Assembly (NCBI GenBank): GCA_040954595.2
Contig: CM082594.2
Coordinates: 3,472,001 to 3,536,000, forward strand
Source of the DNA: Balanoglossus misakiensis
Lineage: Eukaryota > Hemichordata
Length of the DNA stretch: 64,000 bases
Direction of reading: 5' to 3'
In this document: positions 1 through 11,610 of the stretch, piece by piece
Layout: every line of letters begins with the position of its first letter
How positions within the stretch are numbered: position 1 is the first letter of the stretch
Made by a program: the position numbers and the translations under genes
The notes under the pieces: model-generated
What the model was told of the DNA's origin: nothing
What the model saw: only the letters and a program-made list of their open reading frames with translations
The model's database searches: none

Positions 1-232
1 TCATGGCCGACGGACGACATTTTACGAATGGACGCCAGCAGTTACGTCATGATTGCCATTGCAGCGCGTGCGCAAACCGATAATTATATACGCGACAGGG
101 GGTGTTCCCCGTATTATTCAAAGGGGACCACCAGCACGGAAACTGAAATGCGAGTTGCTGTAAATTTAACATGGAAGTCGTATAAATTGCATATAATAAG
201 GAAAACTTAATAATTTCACTCAGTAAGCTTAC

Positions 233-2274
233 CTGCTGCTGTCGTTGTACTGGTTTGGCAACATCCGAAACTGATGAGACATATTAGTATGCAAGAGCCA
301 CTGCAATGCTTGCGAAATGTCCTTCCGAAAGAGAGTACAATCGCGAACAAAATACAGCAGACAAGTGGCAAGTGACATGTAGTGCCGTTCTGTCGTTTTT
401 CGGTTCCAGGCACACCCTGCCTATACTCAACACTTCTCGTGTCGGCCACGTGTTGGTCACACCGAGTCCTCCCATTCCCGTTTCTGACCACACCGGTGGG
501 TGTACACGCATCATCTCGTTTCCTGTGATGGTGGCTGGGGGCAAGTGTGGATTTCTCAATTTGTCCTTGGTGAACGCGTTCCTGGTAAGAAGCTCGAAAA
601 ATCCGAAAGTCTGAAAAGAGAACGAGAAATAGACGTATAAAACGAAGTCAAAATTGGTCCAGAAATCGTCATCATTGGATTTTAAAACAAATACCCGGTG
701 GTAGAGGCTATTCCACCAGAATAGATCATAGATGTCGTATTACCATTTTCTTCGTTTACACTACCGACTCCATTGATTTTTTTGTGCTCAAGAGCGTGTC
801 ATGAAAATGCTTGACGGAATGCAACCTTTCTGAAATAACCTCTAGATGGCGCCATATTTTTGTCGTACCGCGCCTTGCTTACTCCTTCCTTTCGCCGAGT
901 CCGGATGAGTTACATCAAGTTTTTGCAATTCAAATTCAGCTATTCAGGATAAGAATTCACTTCACCATATTCCATTCCTTCCCTGCTTAAATCAAGTGTG
1001 TTTATTATTGTGACATATTTTTATTCTAACATTAAGCTTATTTCTGCGACTTCGTTTCATCAAACTACACGATTGGTGCTATAATTAATCTTACTTACAG
1101 TATAAAACAACGAGCAGATGTGTTATCGAAAACCATTCTAACGATGAACTCATTAGCTAGTCTATGTGGCCGAGAAGTTATCCAAACATACCATCGGCTG
1201 TATAAAAGTTTTGCCTCGATTTCTCCGCCACTGACTTCTGACAGCATGAACTCCTTCAGGTCAACATTGCCGCGCGATCAGGGCATGGGTAAGTAAATAC
1301 AGCGACGTATTAATTGGGATGGAGACGTTTAGTTTTGACCGCTGACCTTGTGAAAACGTCGCAGGCGTTCATATAAAATACCCCGAAGTCAAACTACATC
1401 AGGACCGAGGTACATTTTGTGTGTGTTCTTTTAGTTAATAAAGTTTGTATTTAAAAAGCTGGTAAAGAAACATGGAGTAAAAAATCTAGATTAACGTTAA
1501 TAGTTTGTTTTGAATTTGGTGACAGATGATAGTCAGGGAATTTTACATAAAATAGAAGTTTCAACAAGTTTCATTTTGTTCAGTGTAAATATATTATGTC
1601 CACGAGCGACATCAACGGTGTTAACCCTGCAATCATGACAATATACCCTCGTTTATTACTGGATAGCGGTGATAATAGATCGACAACTAAGTGCCACTCA
1701 AATAACCATGTTGAGATTGGATGGTCATTATTCCTGAACAGGAAATGACAACTTAAAAACGTGGCACACCTTATTCAAAATGCCTCGCATTCGCCATATT
1801 TCGTTTCAAAAGTCAAAGGGCCACGTTGCCATACAGTCAGCCTCTCTCGTTTTCGAAATCAATCAAACCAATTCTTTGACAAACACCAGACTCAAAATAT
1901 GAGAAGATATTATTTTCTATGCATTTTTATGCGTTATACACTATGTTGTTCTGTGTACTTTCAGATGGGTACTTTTTGATGGGAGCTTTCCTAAAGATTA
2001 TTGTCGACTGCAAGGTGTCTGATGTCGTTGGTGATGATACCTCGAGTACTTTCGCAATGAAACTGTGACGATTTCGATTTCGCCAATACATGTACTAGTA
2101 TCAGGTGAATTTGTTTTTCAAAACAACTCACTTTACCACATGTTTTGGTAATGATCGAAAAGTGAAAAAGTGTTCCAGTGATATTGCCATATATCTAATA
2201 CGCGGCTTTGCCAACAAATGGTTGGAGAATACGAGTCACCCAGGCCTGGTTTTCTGTGTGTCTGTGTGTCTGTG

Positions 2275-2305
<31 letters not shown>

Positions 2306-3732
2306 GTGCCCACATGTATGTCTATCTCCATTTGAGTAATCCACAGAGAAAATCATAGGACGCGAACTGATATTTCTAAATAAAATGTCGTAGCACTTTC
2401 ATTACAGTGTTTGCTCAGAGACGATCCCTCAAAAATTTCACACTACAGATGGAACAACATAGAAATATGATAATACTTCATGATCGAAAGATATTTCACT
2501 CGGTAAATTCCATGGAAGAAAAAAAACAAAGAAATGGTTTTACAAACTGCTACGCGTAATTGGTAGGGTTTCATTTTGTAAAAATTACTGATAGCAGTTA
2601 CGTGTGTAATAAAACTCGACTTTGGACTCTTTATGTCGGGCACACCCAGTTCTGTACAATTGCATGTTTCAGTGATAAGATATATAATAAGGAATTTTTG
2701 CAGTTGCTATGCCAACTTCTACACAATGCATTGTCTTTCGATGTCCAATGTCAGTTATTAGTAGCATCGTCACGAGACACTGAATACTGACAGTGGTAGG
2801 AATTATACCAGTACCATGTCTGTCTGTCTGTCTGTATGTCTGTCTCCATGTCTCTGTCTCTCTGTGTCCTTCACACGCTCTCTCTCTTAAGGTCTACTGC
2901 AAAACGGTGAATCTCAAATCTTGTAAAATCGAAATTGTTAATCAGATGTAAGACCAGCAGTAATAGATCAGCTTTTTTGTCTTATACACTTACATGTGTA
3001 GGTATACTGGTGACCAGACCAACATGTGTTTGCCTTTCAGCGGTATGTTGACCAAGACAGTACGTTTATTAAGTAAAACTGCACATACATACCAGGTTCA
3101 ACCCAAATGCAATTCTTTCAATTAACGTTGTTGCAGTCAGTGTCGATTTTTTCAACACCGGCGTCAGTAGTTCAAATTGTTAGACGTTAAATTTACAATT
3201 AGTGTATAGAATGTTTCATATTTCGTCAGCCTGCATTTACACACATTAAGTGCACCCTTGAAAGGTGCAATTGCCTGGGAAGAGTGGGACTCGGAAGCTA
3301 TGCAGCAGATTAGCCCACCGAACGACAGCTAGTCACACAGCGTGACATTGTGCTTTTTCAATTGTTTCTCAATAGGATCACCTGTTAACATGTGTGTGGG
3401 CTGGTCCAATATATCCGTAGCACGCCCAAACCAATTTAATAGAATATACAACAAGTCATTTCACAAGATGGCGAGATATTGATTCGTCTCCGCCGATGAT
3501 GGCTATAATAAAAATAAATTTAGAGCGGTAATTACACACCTGTCAAGCCCACGGACATAATGGGCGGCATTGTCTCACCCTCGAGTGGCGTCCATTCGGG
3601 CGTTGATGGTCGGAATTCTCTTACCGCGGCGTCTACGGACTGCGTCCATTCTCTGGCGTCGGTACTTAGTGCCTGGGTTCTCACAGATGCTAAAACCAGC
3701 ACTGTGACTAGTAACAAGGGGGTGTTGTACAT
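233..3732 (-). CDS. putative secreted protein, two tentative exons, 3' part missing
   Basis: I do not recognise this gene. Exon 1 (3541-3732) starts MYNTPLLLVTVLVLASVRTQ, a good signal peptide, then an acidic Ser/Pro-rich stretch, and ends at the donor ACAG|gtgtgt in phase 1. The next plausible minus-strand exon is 233-614: a pyrimidine-rich acceptor ending ttttcag, a frame open for about 127 codons when entered in phase 1, and a donor GCAG|gtaagc. That frame holds a basic HHHRKR tract resembling a convertase site followed by DDACTPTG, then a hydrophobic Cys-rich segment that looks less natural. Matching phases support joining the two. Two other frames in exon 2 are also partly open, so its frame is uncertain. 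Later exons would lie beyond the left edge. Exon 1 is the stronger call. Confidence 0.35.
1201..1288 (+). promoter_or_regulatory. TATA box with possible first coding exon
   Basis: A TATAAAAG box at 1201-1208 is followed 38 bases later by ATG (1246). The short frame MNSFRSTLPRDQGMG runs into a strong donor, CATGG|gtaagt, at 1289. This is the layout of a TATA-driven first exon. I could not find a convincing second exon on the plus strand, so the gene is unproven. Confidence 0.22.
2260..2318. repeat. GTCT/GTGTCT microsatellite
   Basis: A run of GTGTCT units passes into GTCT tetranucleotides. A second, imperfect GTCT tract lies at about 2818-2860. Open frames across them are low-complexity artefacts. 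Confidence 0.9.
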
Positions 3733-3899
3733 GATGTTCTACCAGTCCAGCCAGCGAGAAAATCAATAAAAAATCCTATGTGGGTGGTTGAACTGACGCA
3801 GAGTCGTACATCTCCCGATGCTCTGTAGTGTAACACAGGAAAATATGTTGCCAATGCAAGCAATCGCCGACTTTTTACGTTGGTTACCACTTTCTCTAT

Positions 3900-5559
3900 C
3901 GAAGTTCAACGCGAGGAAGGTGACATCCGGCGTAGTGGGTAACGCAGACTAAATTTTACGCAGAAAGGGCGCAAAGAACTTTGGGGCATATAAATTTCTA
4001 TTAGGTATGATCTCGCCGCCTAGTAACGCGTGACCTGTCAAATAACCGAGTTCTTTTGACCCTTTCCTACGACCCCCCCTCGTGACAACACAGTTCCCAT
4101 ACATTCGCTCATTTCTTCCAACATCCGGGTATTGCCAGACCAGACAGCAATTCACCCAGTTTTGGAGTTTTTGTAGCAGCTACATTTGCATCCATCCCAA
4201 GTGGAGCTTCCAGGAATTAGGCGTGGTAGTTTCATATGGATCCCATGGTAAGTAGTGGCGAATGCGTGTACACACTTTTGGTAGGCATATTAAGCTTAAC
4301 ACGAGTTCAATATCACCCCCATCTCCAAACTCCTAAAAGGGCACTTCTGCTTTAATTCAACGCCTGTTTCCTGGTCGCATCGATTTTTTTTCCGTCTGAC
4401 AACTTTGTGCCAATATTCCGTAATCTCTCACTTTTTCTATCTTGATTTCCGGTACGCTGGATCGGACCGGACTGCCGTGACTTGCACTTCAGGTTGAAAC
4501 ACGTGTACAGTACAGCCGGCAATGTCAAAATCCGCCCCCCCCCCCCCCCCCCAATTAAACTTTTGCCAAGTAAATCGGTCTGGAGTGCTTTACATTCACA
4601 AATCTGATAAAAAGTATGTTACATTGGTCCCTGTCAGTGCCATGATATGAACTCTACAGAATCGCAGTTGACTGTGGAACTGAGTGAGTACATGCCCCGG
4701 GTACATGCACACTAAATCGCGTGTGTTGTATTGACATGTATGTTTTTATATGATGGAGCTCCTTCAGATCTGTATCGTCAACACCTAGGCAACACGTCCT
4801 ATTACTCAATTACTCACTCCGACAGCAAATTATTCGGATTGCAAATTTCTATTTTCAAGTTGAATCAAAAGACTAGACTCAAATCCATTGTTGGCCACAC
4901 CGACATAGAATGTCAACGTCATAATCGTGGTTTACGTTTCAACATTTGGTTGGATACAGCTTGAAAATCTCTTAAATATTTTATAATTTCCTCCCGGTGG
5001 TTTTTGATTGACAATCATGTATTAAACTTAACGCTAGCTCACCATGTGCAAAGTTTTCACGTTAGTATGTCAAATTGTCTCAAATTTGAAATTCAAAAAT
5101 GGCTACCAATATCTGTGTGTTAATTAAACCCTATGGACAAAATGAATGTGAAGCCCTTCCAACTTGGGTAATTGCCATTCTCCAATGCGTGAGTGGTGCG
5201 TTTTGAAATTACAGTAATCGTACCGTGGACAGGAATTTCGGGTCATTTTTTTCGAGTACCAGTATCGTACACGTGCAGTCAAACAGCAAGGCGAGACTGC
5301 TCGCGAAACGACACGTTGTAAATTTCGACCCTGTCCAAATAAAACGATAAAATTTACCTGGTCTGTACGTGCGAACGATTAAGTCTGATAAATGGTGGTC
5401 TTTGTAAAGGTTTCGGCTGGCATGAGATTTGTGTGTGGACTTTGTATATTCATGTCACTTTACCAAATCGCGCCTATTGACACAACTTTTATTGGTATGA
5501 ATTATTGTGGGTCAACATAAGATAAAATGTATTCAAAAATTATACGAAATGGCGTGTGA
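3900..5559. other. spacer with no supported gene
   Basis: AT-rich DNA holding a poly-C run of about 20 bases at 4534-4553. Open frames are short and lack splice signals. No gene is supported. Confidence 0.5.
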
Positions 5560-5914
5560 TTAAAGGGACAAAGTCTCTCTCTCGCTGGCCTTTTTCCATT
5601 CATTATGCTTGATACAAGACGCCGTTTATGTTATTCTACATGTGGATATATGGTGAATCAACATTCGACCACACACAACTTCAATCTCGTTTGTAGGATA
5701 TGAGAGTAAAAACTCGCCCAAAATGAATAAATGGTAAAGAACGATTATTCATTTTGGCGAGTTTTTTCACTCTCCTGTCTATAAGAGGGATGGAAGTTGT
5801 GTGTGGTTGAATGTTCATTCACTATATATCCACATGTAGAATAACAAACGTTGTCTCTTATCAAATATAATTAATGGAAAAAAGGGCAGCGAGAGAGAGA
5901 CTTTGTCCCTTTAA
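5560..5914. mobile_element. foldback MITE, family A, full-length copy
   Basis: The whole interval is a long imperfect inverted repeat. It begins TTAAAGGGACAAAGTCTCTC and ends with the reverse complement, GACTTTGTCCCTTTAA. The arms continue inward through the ACATGTGGATATAT, CACACACAACTTC and CAAAATGAATAA blocks and their complements. It is bounded by TTAA on both sides, so the target duplication could be TTAA or just TA. It encodes nothing and is a non-autonomous DNA element. A second copy is at 28067-28315. Confidence 0.85.
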
Positions 5915-8900
5915 TCAGCAAAGTGCATGTCACCATATTGACGCAATGACCGCGTGAGTCTATACATTGTGCTATTAAAATTAGCCAGTTTAAAAACCGT
6001 CACTCATCAACAAGTAAAGCAGCATGACAGTCAGTACTTCTGAATTTGAACAGACCACAGCACAGAGGTGCAAATGTTACAAAACTGAACGTGAAATTTT
6101 CAAGTGGGACAGAAAATGGCGGCACTTTTGAATCCTGGTCGGCGGTGACACGAATTGTCGTCCTTGCACTAAAAGCACACAAACCCCTGCCGAGACTGCA
6201 AACACTCGAAACACTCACGAGGCTGTTTCTTTGCGCTCCTTGGATGCGAAACTTAAATAAATCATTCTTTGGGGTTAGCCAGGGCTGGTGTACATACGAA
6301 TCGCGTCAATGAAGTGCTTGGGTCAACACAACCACAATGTAAGCGTACTTATCTGCCGGGATACTATAAGAAATGACTTGTAAGGAGTGTTTTTAGTGTT
6401 TTTGAGGAGTATTTCGGTTAAAATGCCAATTTCTAGTAGTGCTTGGGGCTGGTAATAGTTGAGACCATTCAACGTTGTCTTACTGACAAAAACTCTGACA
6501 ACTGCCAGTATGTGCTACCATAGGGAGCTACCTTATTTTACCAGGACTTTGAGCAAATACCGTTCTATGGCTTGAAGGGATTCAGTAGTATTGAACAAAA
6601 TTCCAGATTTCCGATGAAATCACCTATCAATAGGCAAGATTCCAACAAAGATAGCTACAATATACTAGTATTTTAAAAGCTTTCCAGGTTTTCTTTTCAA
6701 CGAGTACCAGAGAAATGTTTAACAAAGTTCCAAAATATGGCATCGATTTACAGTTCAAGACAAACACATAGCAAATTTTGATTATTTACAACTTAGTAAC
6801 CAACACGGTTGCGTATGTATATTCCCTAAGATAAACATACCAATGGGACCTAAAAAAAGTTTTCAAGATAAGGGCCGTCGATTACATGAAACAACATATA
6901 TAAATACATTGCGTCAATTAAATAAATGAAACAAACCATTTTTCCCAGCAATATGACACACATTTATTGTCATAAATTAAATTTTATCCATAAATGTTAT
7001 CTTGATTGGACTCTATCACATAACAAATTGTTGAACATCGTTACTTACTTTCAGTAACTGATGTTATCAAAGCAATTGAATTAATCTCGGAGGGATTTGG
7101 TAAAAATCCTTGTACATATTACACAATACATGTATATTCAATGATACATATTTTTAAGCAAATCAAAATGTTCATATGCCCTAACTAGTGGGTACTTGTA
7201 CTTTTCATAACCTGCTTGCAAATCAGGTAGTGGTTTCATTAGTGTTAAAATATGCCAAATTATGAAACAGTGCCGGGAAATACAAGTGCCATTATTACTG
7301 TTCAATAATTTCACACAGGAACCTTACAGTACACCATCAACCACCACCTGATAATCAAATTGTCGAGTTAACTAAGCTGGTAAGCTGTTATTATACAGAC
7401 AAAAAAATACTGCGCCACACAACTCAAGACAAACACAAAAAATACAAATTAATTTCATATAAGACTTACATGGACGCAATCTTAGCAACAATTAAACTAT
7501 GGTAGAAAAAATTACAGTAATCTGAAAATAAAAGATATACCCCTGTACATTTTTCATGAGGTAAGATATTTTCTAATTTTTTTGTAAGGATTTATATCTT
7601 TAAGGGTGAAGAAAATACAGCTTGTGGCAAGGTCAAATGCAACAGCCCAAAGACCTAAAATGGAATATGCATTCGAGAATAGTGAACATATTTTGAGCAC
7701 TACAAAAATGAGCAAGGAAATGTTTGTTGGTAAGTCTGAAAGTAAACACCATGTCAATGTGCTTTATCTGTGAATACTGATGCTGATAGGTGCCATATCA
7801 GAGTGACCAGCTAAACTATTACCTTTGATTTATAACATAATCATGCGCACTGTAAACCCAAGTCAGACATTTCTGTATTGAGCAAAATTTGCATGCAGTG
7901 AGTGCGAAAAGCGATGCTTGCGAACAGACTAGTGTTAAAGTTGCCGCAAATTCGCGGCTGTGAATTTGCTTGCAAAATCTGCAACATGTGTTTTTTGCAG
8001 CAATTCGCGAGACAGCCACTTCTACCTGAACACATTATTGATCACATCCTGATAAATGGGAGCATGACGTGAATTCATAGCCCACTCGTCGAGTTGCGCT
8101 ACCTTAAGAATCATCAGCAAATTGAGTATCTTTGTGGCTGTGTGTCCACGTCGATATCTACATTTGCCTATCAGGAATAGTATCACATATTACTGAAAAC
8201 CCTAAACCTACAGGCCATTCTGAAAAGGTACAACAGTTGTGGGTGATTCAATAGTTATATATCTTCCACGCTGTAGCCCACTTGAAGACTTTGAGTAAAC
8301 ATGGCTGCCAGCAGAATTTGGTCATTTATTGCTTTATTGTACATATCAAAACCTAGGTCACATTTTACTTTGAAAAAGTGACACTTAACCGTGTTTTAAA
8401 CAAACATGGAGATTTTCCTGGTATTTTCTTGTCAACGGCAACTCAAAGTCAACCTAGTGCTTGAACAAGAGTGGTATTTGACAAACATGAGATTGTGTAT
8501 TTTTGTTTGACCATAAATAAGACAAAGCTTTCAATTAGACTTAACCATCTTTGACAAGTTTTAGTTTACTATTTGTCTATGGCGAGACTTGCAGACTTAC
8601 TCGCCAATGATGTGATAGCCCAGTGAACAGTTAAATATGGTGTTTCTTATGGTTCAAATTACACTTCTCGGTGATAAAATTACACAAGCCTAAATAACAG
8701 AACTGTAAACTTATGTATATACATTACAACTAAACATGATCTATCACCGTTGTACACTGCAGAAGTGAAGCTAGACAGAACTTGCCGCTTGTTAGACACA
8801 TCAGCAGGAGGGGCTTCATGAGGCCCAGAAGCTAAAGTGTTTCCTGGTAACTTCACCGACATGCCGTATCTCCAATGGTATGCATTACATGCAGTGTCAC

Positions 8901-9990
8901 ATATTTCAACTCCTAATCCTGGTTACTGCAGATCAACGGTGGTACAGAAAACGGCCATCAAACCTAAATTACTTTCCTGTAAAAGTAAAAGAACAAGACA
9001 TGCAAGTTAGAGGATATGATTTGAAGACAGCTAGGTCAAAGTATTTTGAAAGCTGTTCAAAAGCCACATAAGCTGCTATTTTGTTGTCGCCATTGTGCCA
9101 CAGTAATTAATTCTTCACTGGGAATCAGGCCAGACAAGCAACACATTTTCTGGTCAATGACCGTCTGACTGCTTAATAACTGGAACTTGAGACCTCTCCC
9201 TCCACCTCCCTGCATAGGAAACAATTCAAGCCCAAAACGCAATAAACATATACATGAAAGGGCAACGCAAGGGTAGCAAGGTGGCATTTATAGTGGCAGA
9301 AACCTATTGATTCAAGCTGACATTTTGTTATCGTGCCAACTGCAAACAGATTAGATTCAGAGATCACGCTGTTTGCAGTAAGTTCAGTTTACCCTTTCGG
9401 GTATCGCTTGATACCATGGTAATGACACCAGCCATAACTCTATTTGATTACTCAATACAGTCGCATTGATAAAATTGCTGTGATATTGATTTAACGTCAA
9501 AAGGTATTTTTTCACCTCACACATTCTACAATTAATCAGATTGGACGAATTATTAGCTTCTTGAAGTGTTGTACAGCACATTCACATTCTCCCGGCAAGT
9601 TTTTGTAAGTGATACCAGGAAGTAATTTTATTTTTTTTCTCATTTACATGTCTCCAGCTGGTAAGCACTATATGCTGATCAGAAAATGTCGAGATGAAAG
9701 AATGCCATGTGACACATCCACCCACCATGATGAACAATTTTCAAGATTCTAGAGCAATTTTTACTTTCAATTTCAAAATCTCAGAAAAAAGCCTGCCTGA
9801 AAGGGCCAGTGCATATAACTTCTGACAACTTTTATTCTGTACTTTATCTTAATGAAAGCTTTTTATTTCAACCTCCAAATGCCATAAAAACACCCAACAT
9901 TGAGCTTGTGACATTTTCAATAAAATGCTTGCAGGCAGAATACCGTAATCGTTATCAACAACTGATTTATGGACAAATGTTGTTCAGTAA
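5915..9990. other. spacer with no firm gene
   Basis: Mostly AT-rich. The frame at 6000-6218 (minus) resembles CpG-containing first-exon or UTR sequence but lacks clear splice sites. A short stretch at 6836-6851 matches the 3' end of the composite element near 62.95 kb. I see no supported coding exon here. Confidence 0.4.
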
Positions 9991-11610
9991 CTAAAGGATA
10001 TTGTCAAAATTTACAGCCGATGCAACCAAATCATATTCACTTTTACTTTTGTCACTGAAACTCTGGCTTCGCACCAATGCTTGCATTAACTCAGGTACAT
10101 TTGATTCAAATATACCAATAGGGCAACATTTGGCCAAGTATAACTGTGCCAGACTAGTGTTTCCCAAGGAGTAGGCTGAATACAGTGTATGTGCCAGAGC
10201 AGTGGAGACCCCTGTCTGCACAATCTGATTTACTATGTTGAGGTAGGGGACTTGGGCAAAATCACTCATTTACAACAATACACATCGATTACAAGTATGC
10301 AGTATAGGGAGAGTTGATAGTTTTAAAATGAAATTGAATAAAACAGGAAATAAACCAGAGGGGTTTCCCCACATTTTTTCTACATACAAAAAACAGCCAT
10401 TACAGCCATAATCACATCTACCGACTGTAAAAGTTAATCCACACTTTTTATTGATGATAAGATAAATCGACCAATTGACCCGCCAACATTACCACCTCAC
10501 ACTAACCCACAGCCAGTGAATTCATGAAAAGGGGGGAAATCGTACCCATGTCAAGTCAAGTGGTTCCAAAAGGTTATATTCACTGATCCCATTACATTTA
10601 CATTTCAAATTGGCCGAGTTGCTCACAATAGCTGAATTGTGTGTGCTTGTAAAGCAATCTGTCAAGCAAAACCTGCATGGCACTGTCTTGAATTACAACC
10701 TTGTGCTCCATTGTTGTCAAGGTATGGGGTTGTGCCCATGAACAGGTTGAACCAACAAGAATGTTTAGCCTCATTACTCTGAGAGTTTAACTGTGTAAAA
10801 ACTTGGAGATAAAAAGTTAGATTTCCACCAAAATGTTTATTGGGTTTTTAAGGTTATCCCTTTTTAAATGTCGGTTGCTGATATGAATTAGTGAATTTGC
10901 CACGATTAGAAGTAGAAATATGGTTGCTGTATCATTGAAAAGAACAAATTTGACTGGAATCAAACAGGTGACACTTTTGACAACAAAATGGGAAGCAATG
11001 TGCATTACCCTCGTTGAATAAAGAAAGAGGAACAACATTTCTCACGCATAAACATTACCAGCAAACACAAAAACGCCCAAGCAATAAAAGGTTTTTAACT
11101 TACTCCTTCCATCAAGGTCAGTGCGTTGGAAATTTTGGAGAAAGTAGTCTTCATTATAACCTTGGCATTCAACAGAAGCAGTGACTTCCATTTCCTGAGA
11201 ATAAAAAAATGAAAATTAATTATATCATATTTTACAGCAAATCTGTGTGGACACAATTCCAATGGAGGGAGTATGCAAATCATGAAAAAGTGATATTTAG
11301 TAAAAGAAACAAGAAATGCCAGTCCCTGTTCAATATCATAATCTTTGTGTGGTAAATGTTTTTTCCAGGTTTCATCAAATTAATACACCTTTCTGGATAT
11401 TTGCTCAATTTGCATCAAGTTTAATTATGCATATTAGCACAGCAGAATCACCTATTGTTTAGTGCAATCACATCTTTGTATACCTGGTATTTTCAGCAGA
11501 GGTTAAATGTAGCATGACCCAATTTTCCAATAAACTCCTAATTCTGATAGGGAGAAAATACAATGTACCTGCAGTCCTCTGATATTGAATGTAACATCAG
11601 CCATTTTCAT
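9991..11610 (-). CDS. orphan protein, three tentative exons, about 130 aa
   Basis: I do not recognise the product. Exon 1 (11569-11610) reads MKMADVTFNIRGLQ and ends CTGCAG|gtacat in phase 0. Exon 2 (11104-11194) has the acceptor ttattctcag, reads EMEVTASVECQGYNEDYF and onward, and ends AAGGA|gtaagt in phase 1. A candidate last exon (9991-10250) enters in phase 1 after ttgcccaag, reads PYLNIVNQIVQTGVST and onward, and stops at 9991. The three pieces total 393 bases, a clean multiple of three. Poly(A) signals (AATAAA on the minus strand) lie at 9831-9836 and 9627-9632. Exons 1 and 2 are convincing; the third acceptor is weaker and further exons between 10.25 and 11.1 kb could be missed. The protein lacks a signal peptide. 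Confidence 0.45.

Noticed and set aside
8680-8862. Minus-strand frame MSVKLPGNTLASGPHEAPPA
   Set aside because: Composition looks partly coding, but no acceptor, donor or neighbouring exon could be matched.
11000-11040. Exon starting after tcaacgag at about 11.02 kb as the orphan gene's third exon
   Set aside because: Entering in the required phase gives an immediate stop codon.
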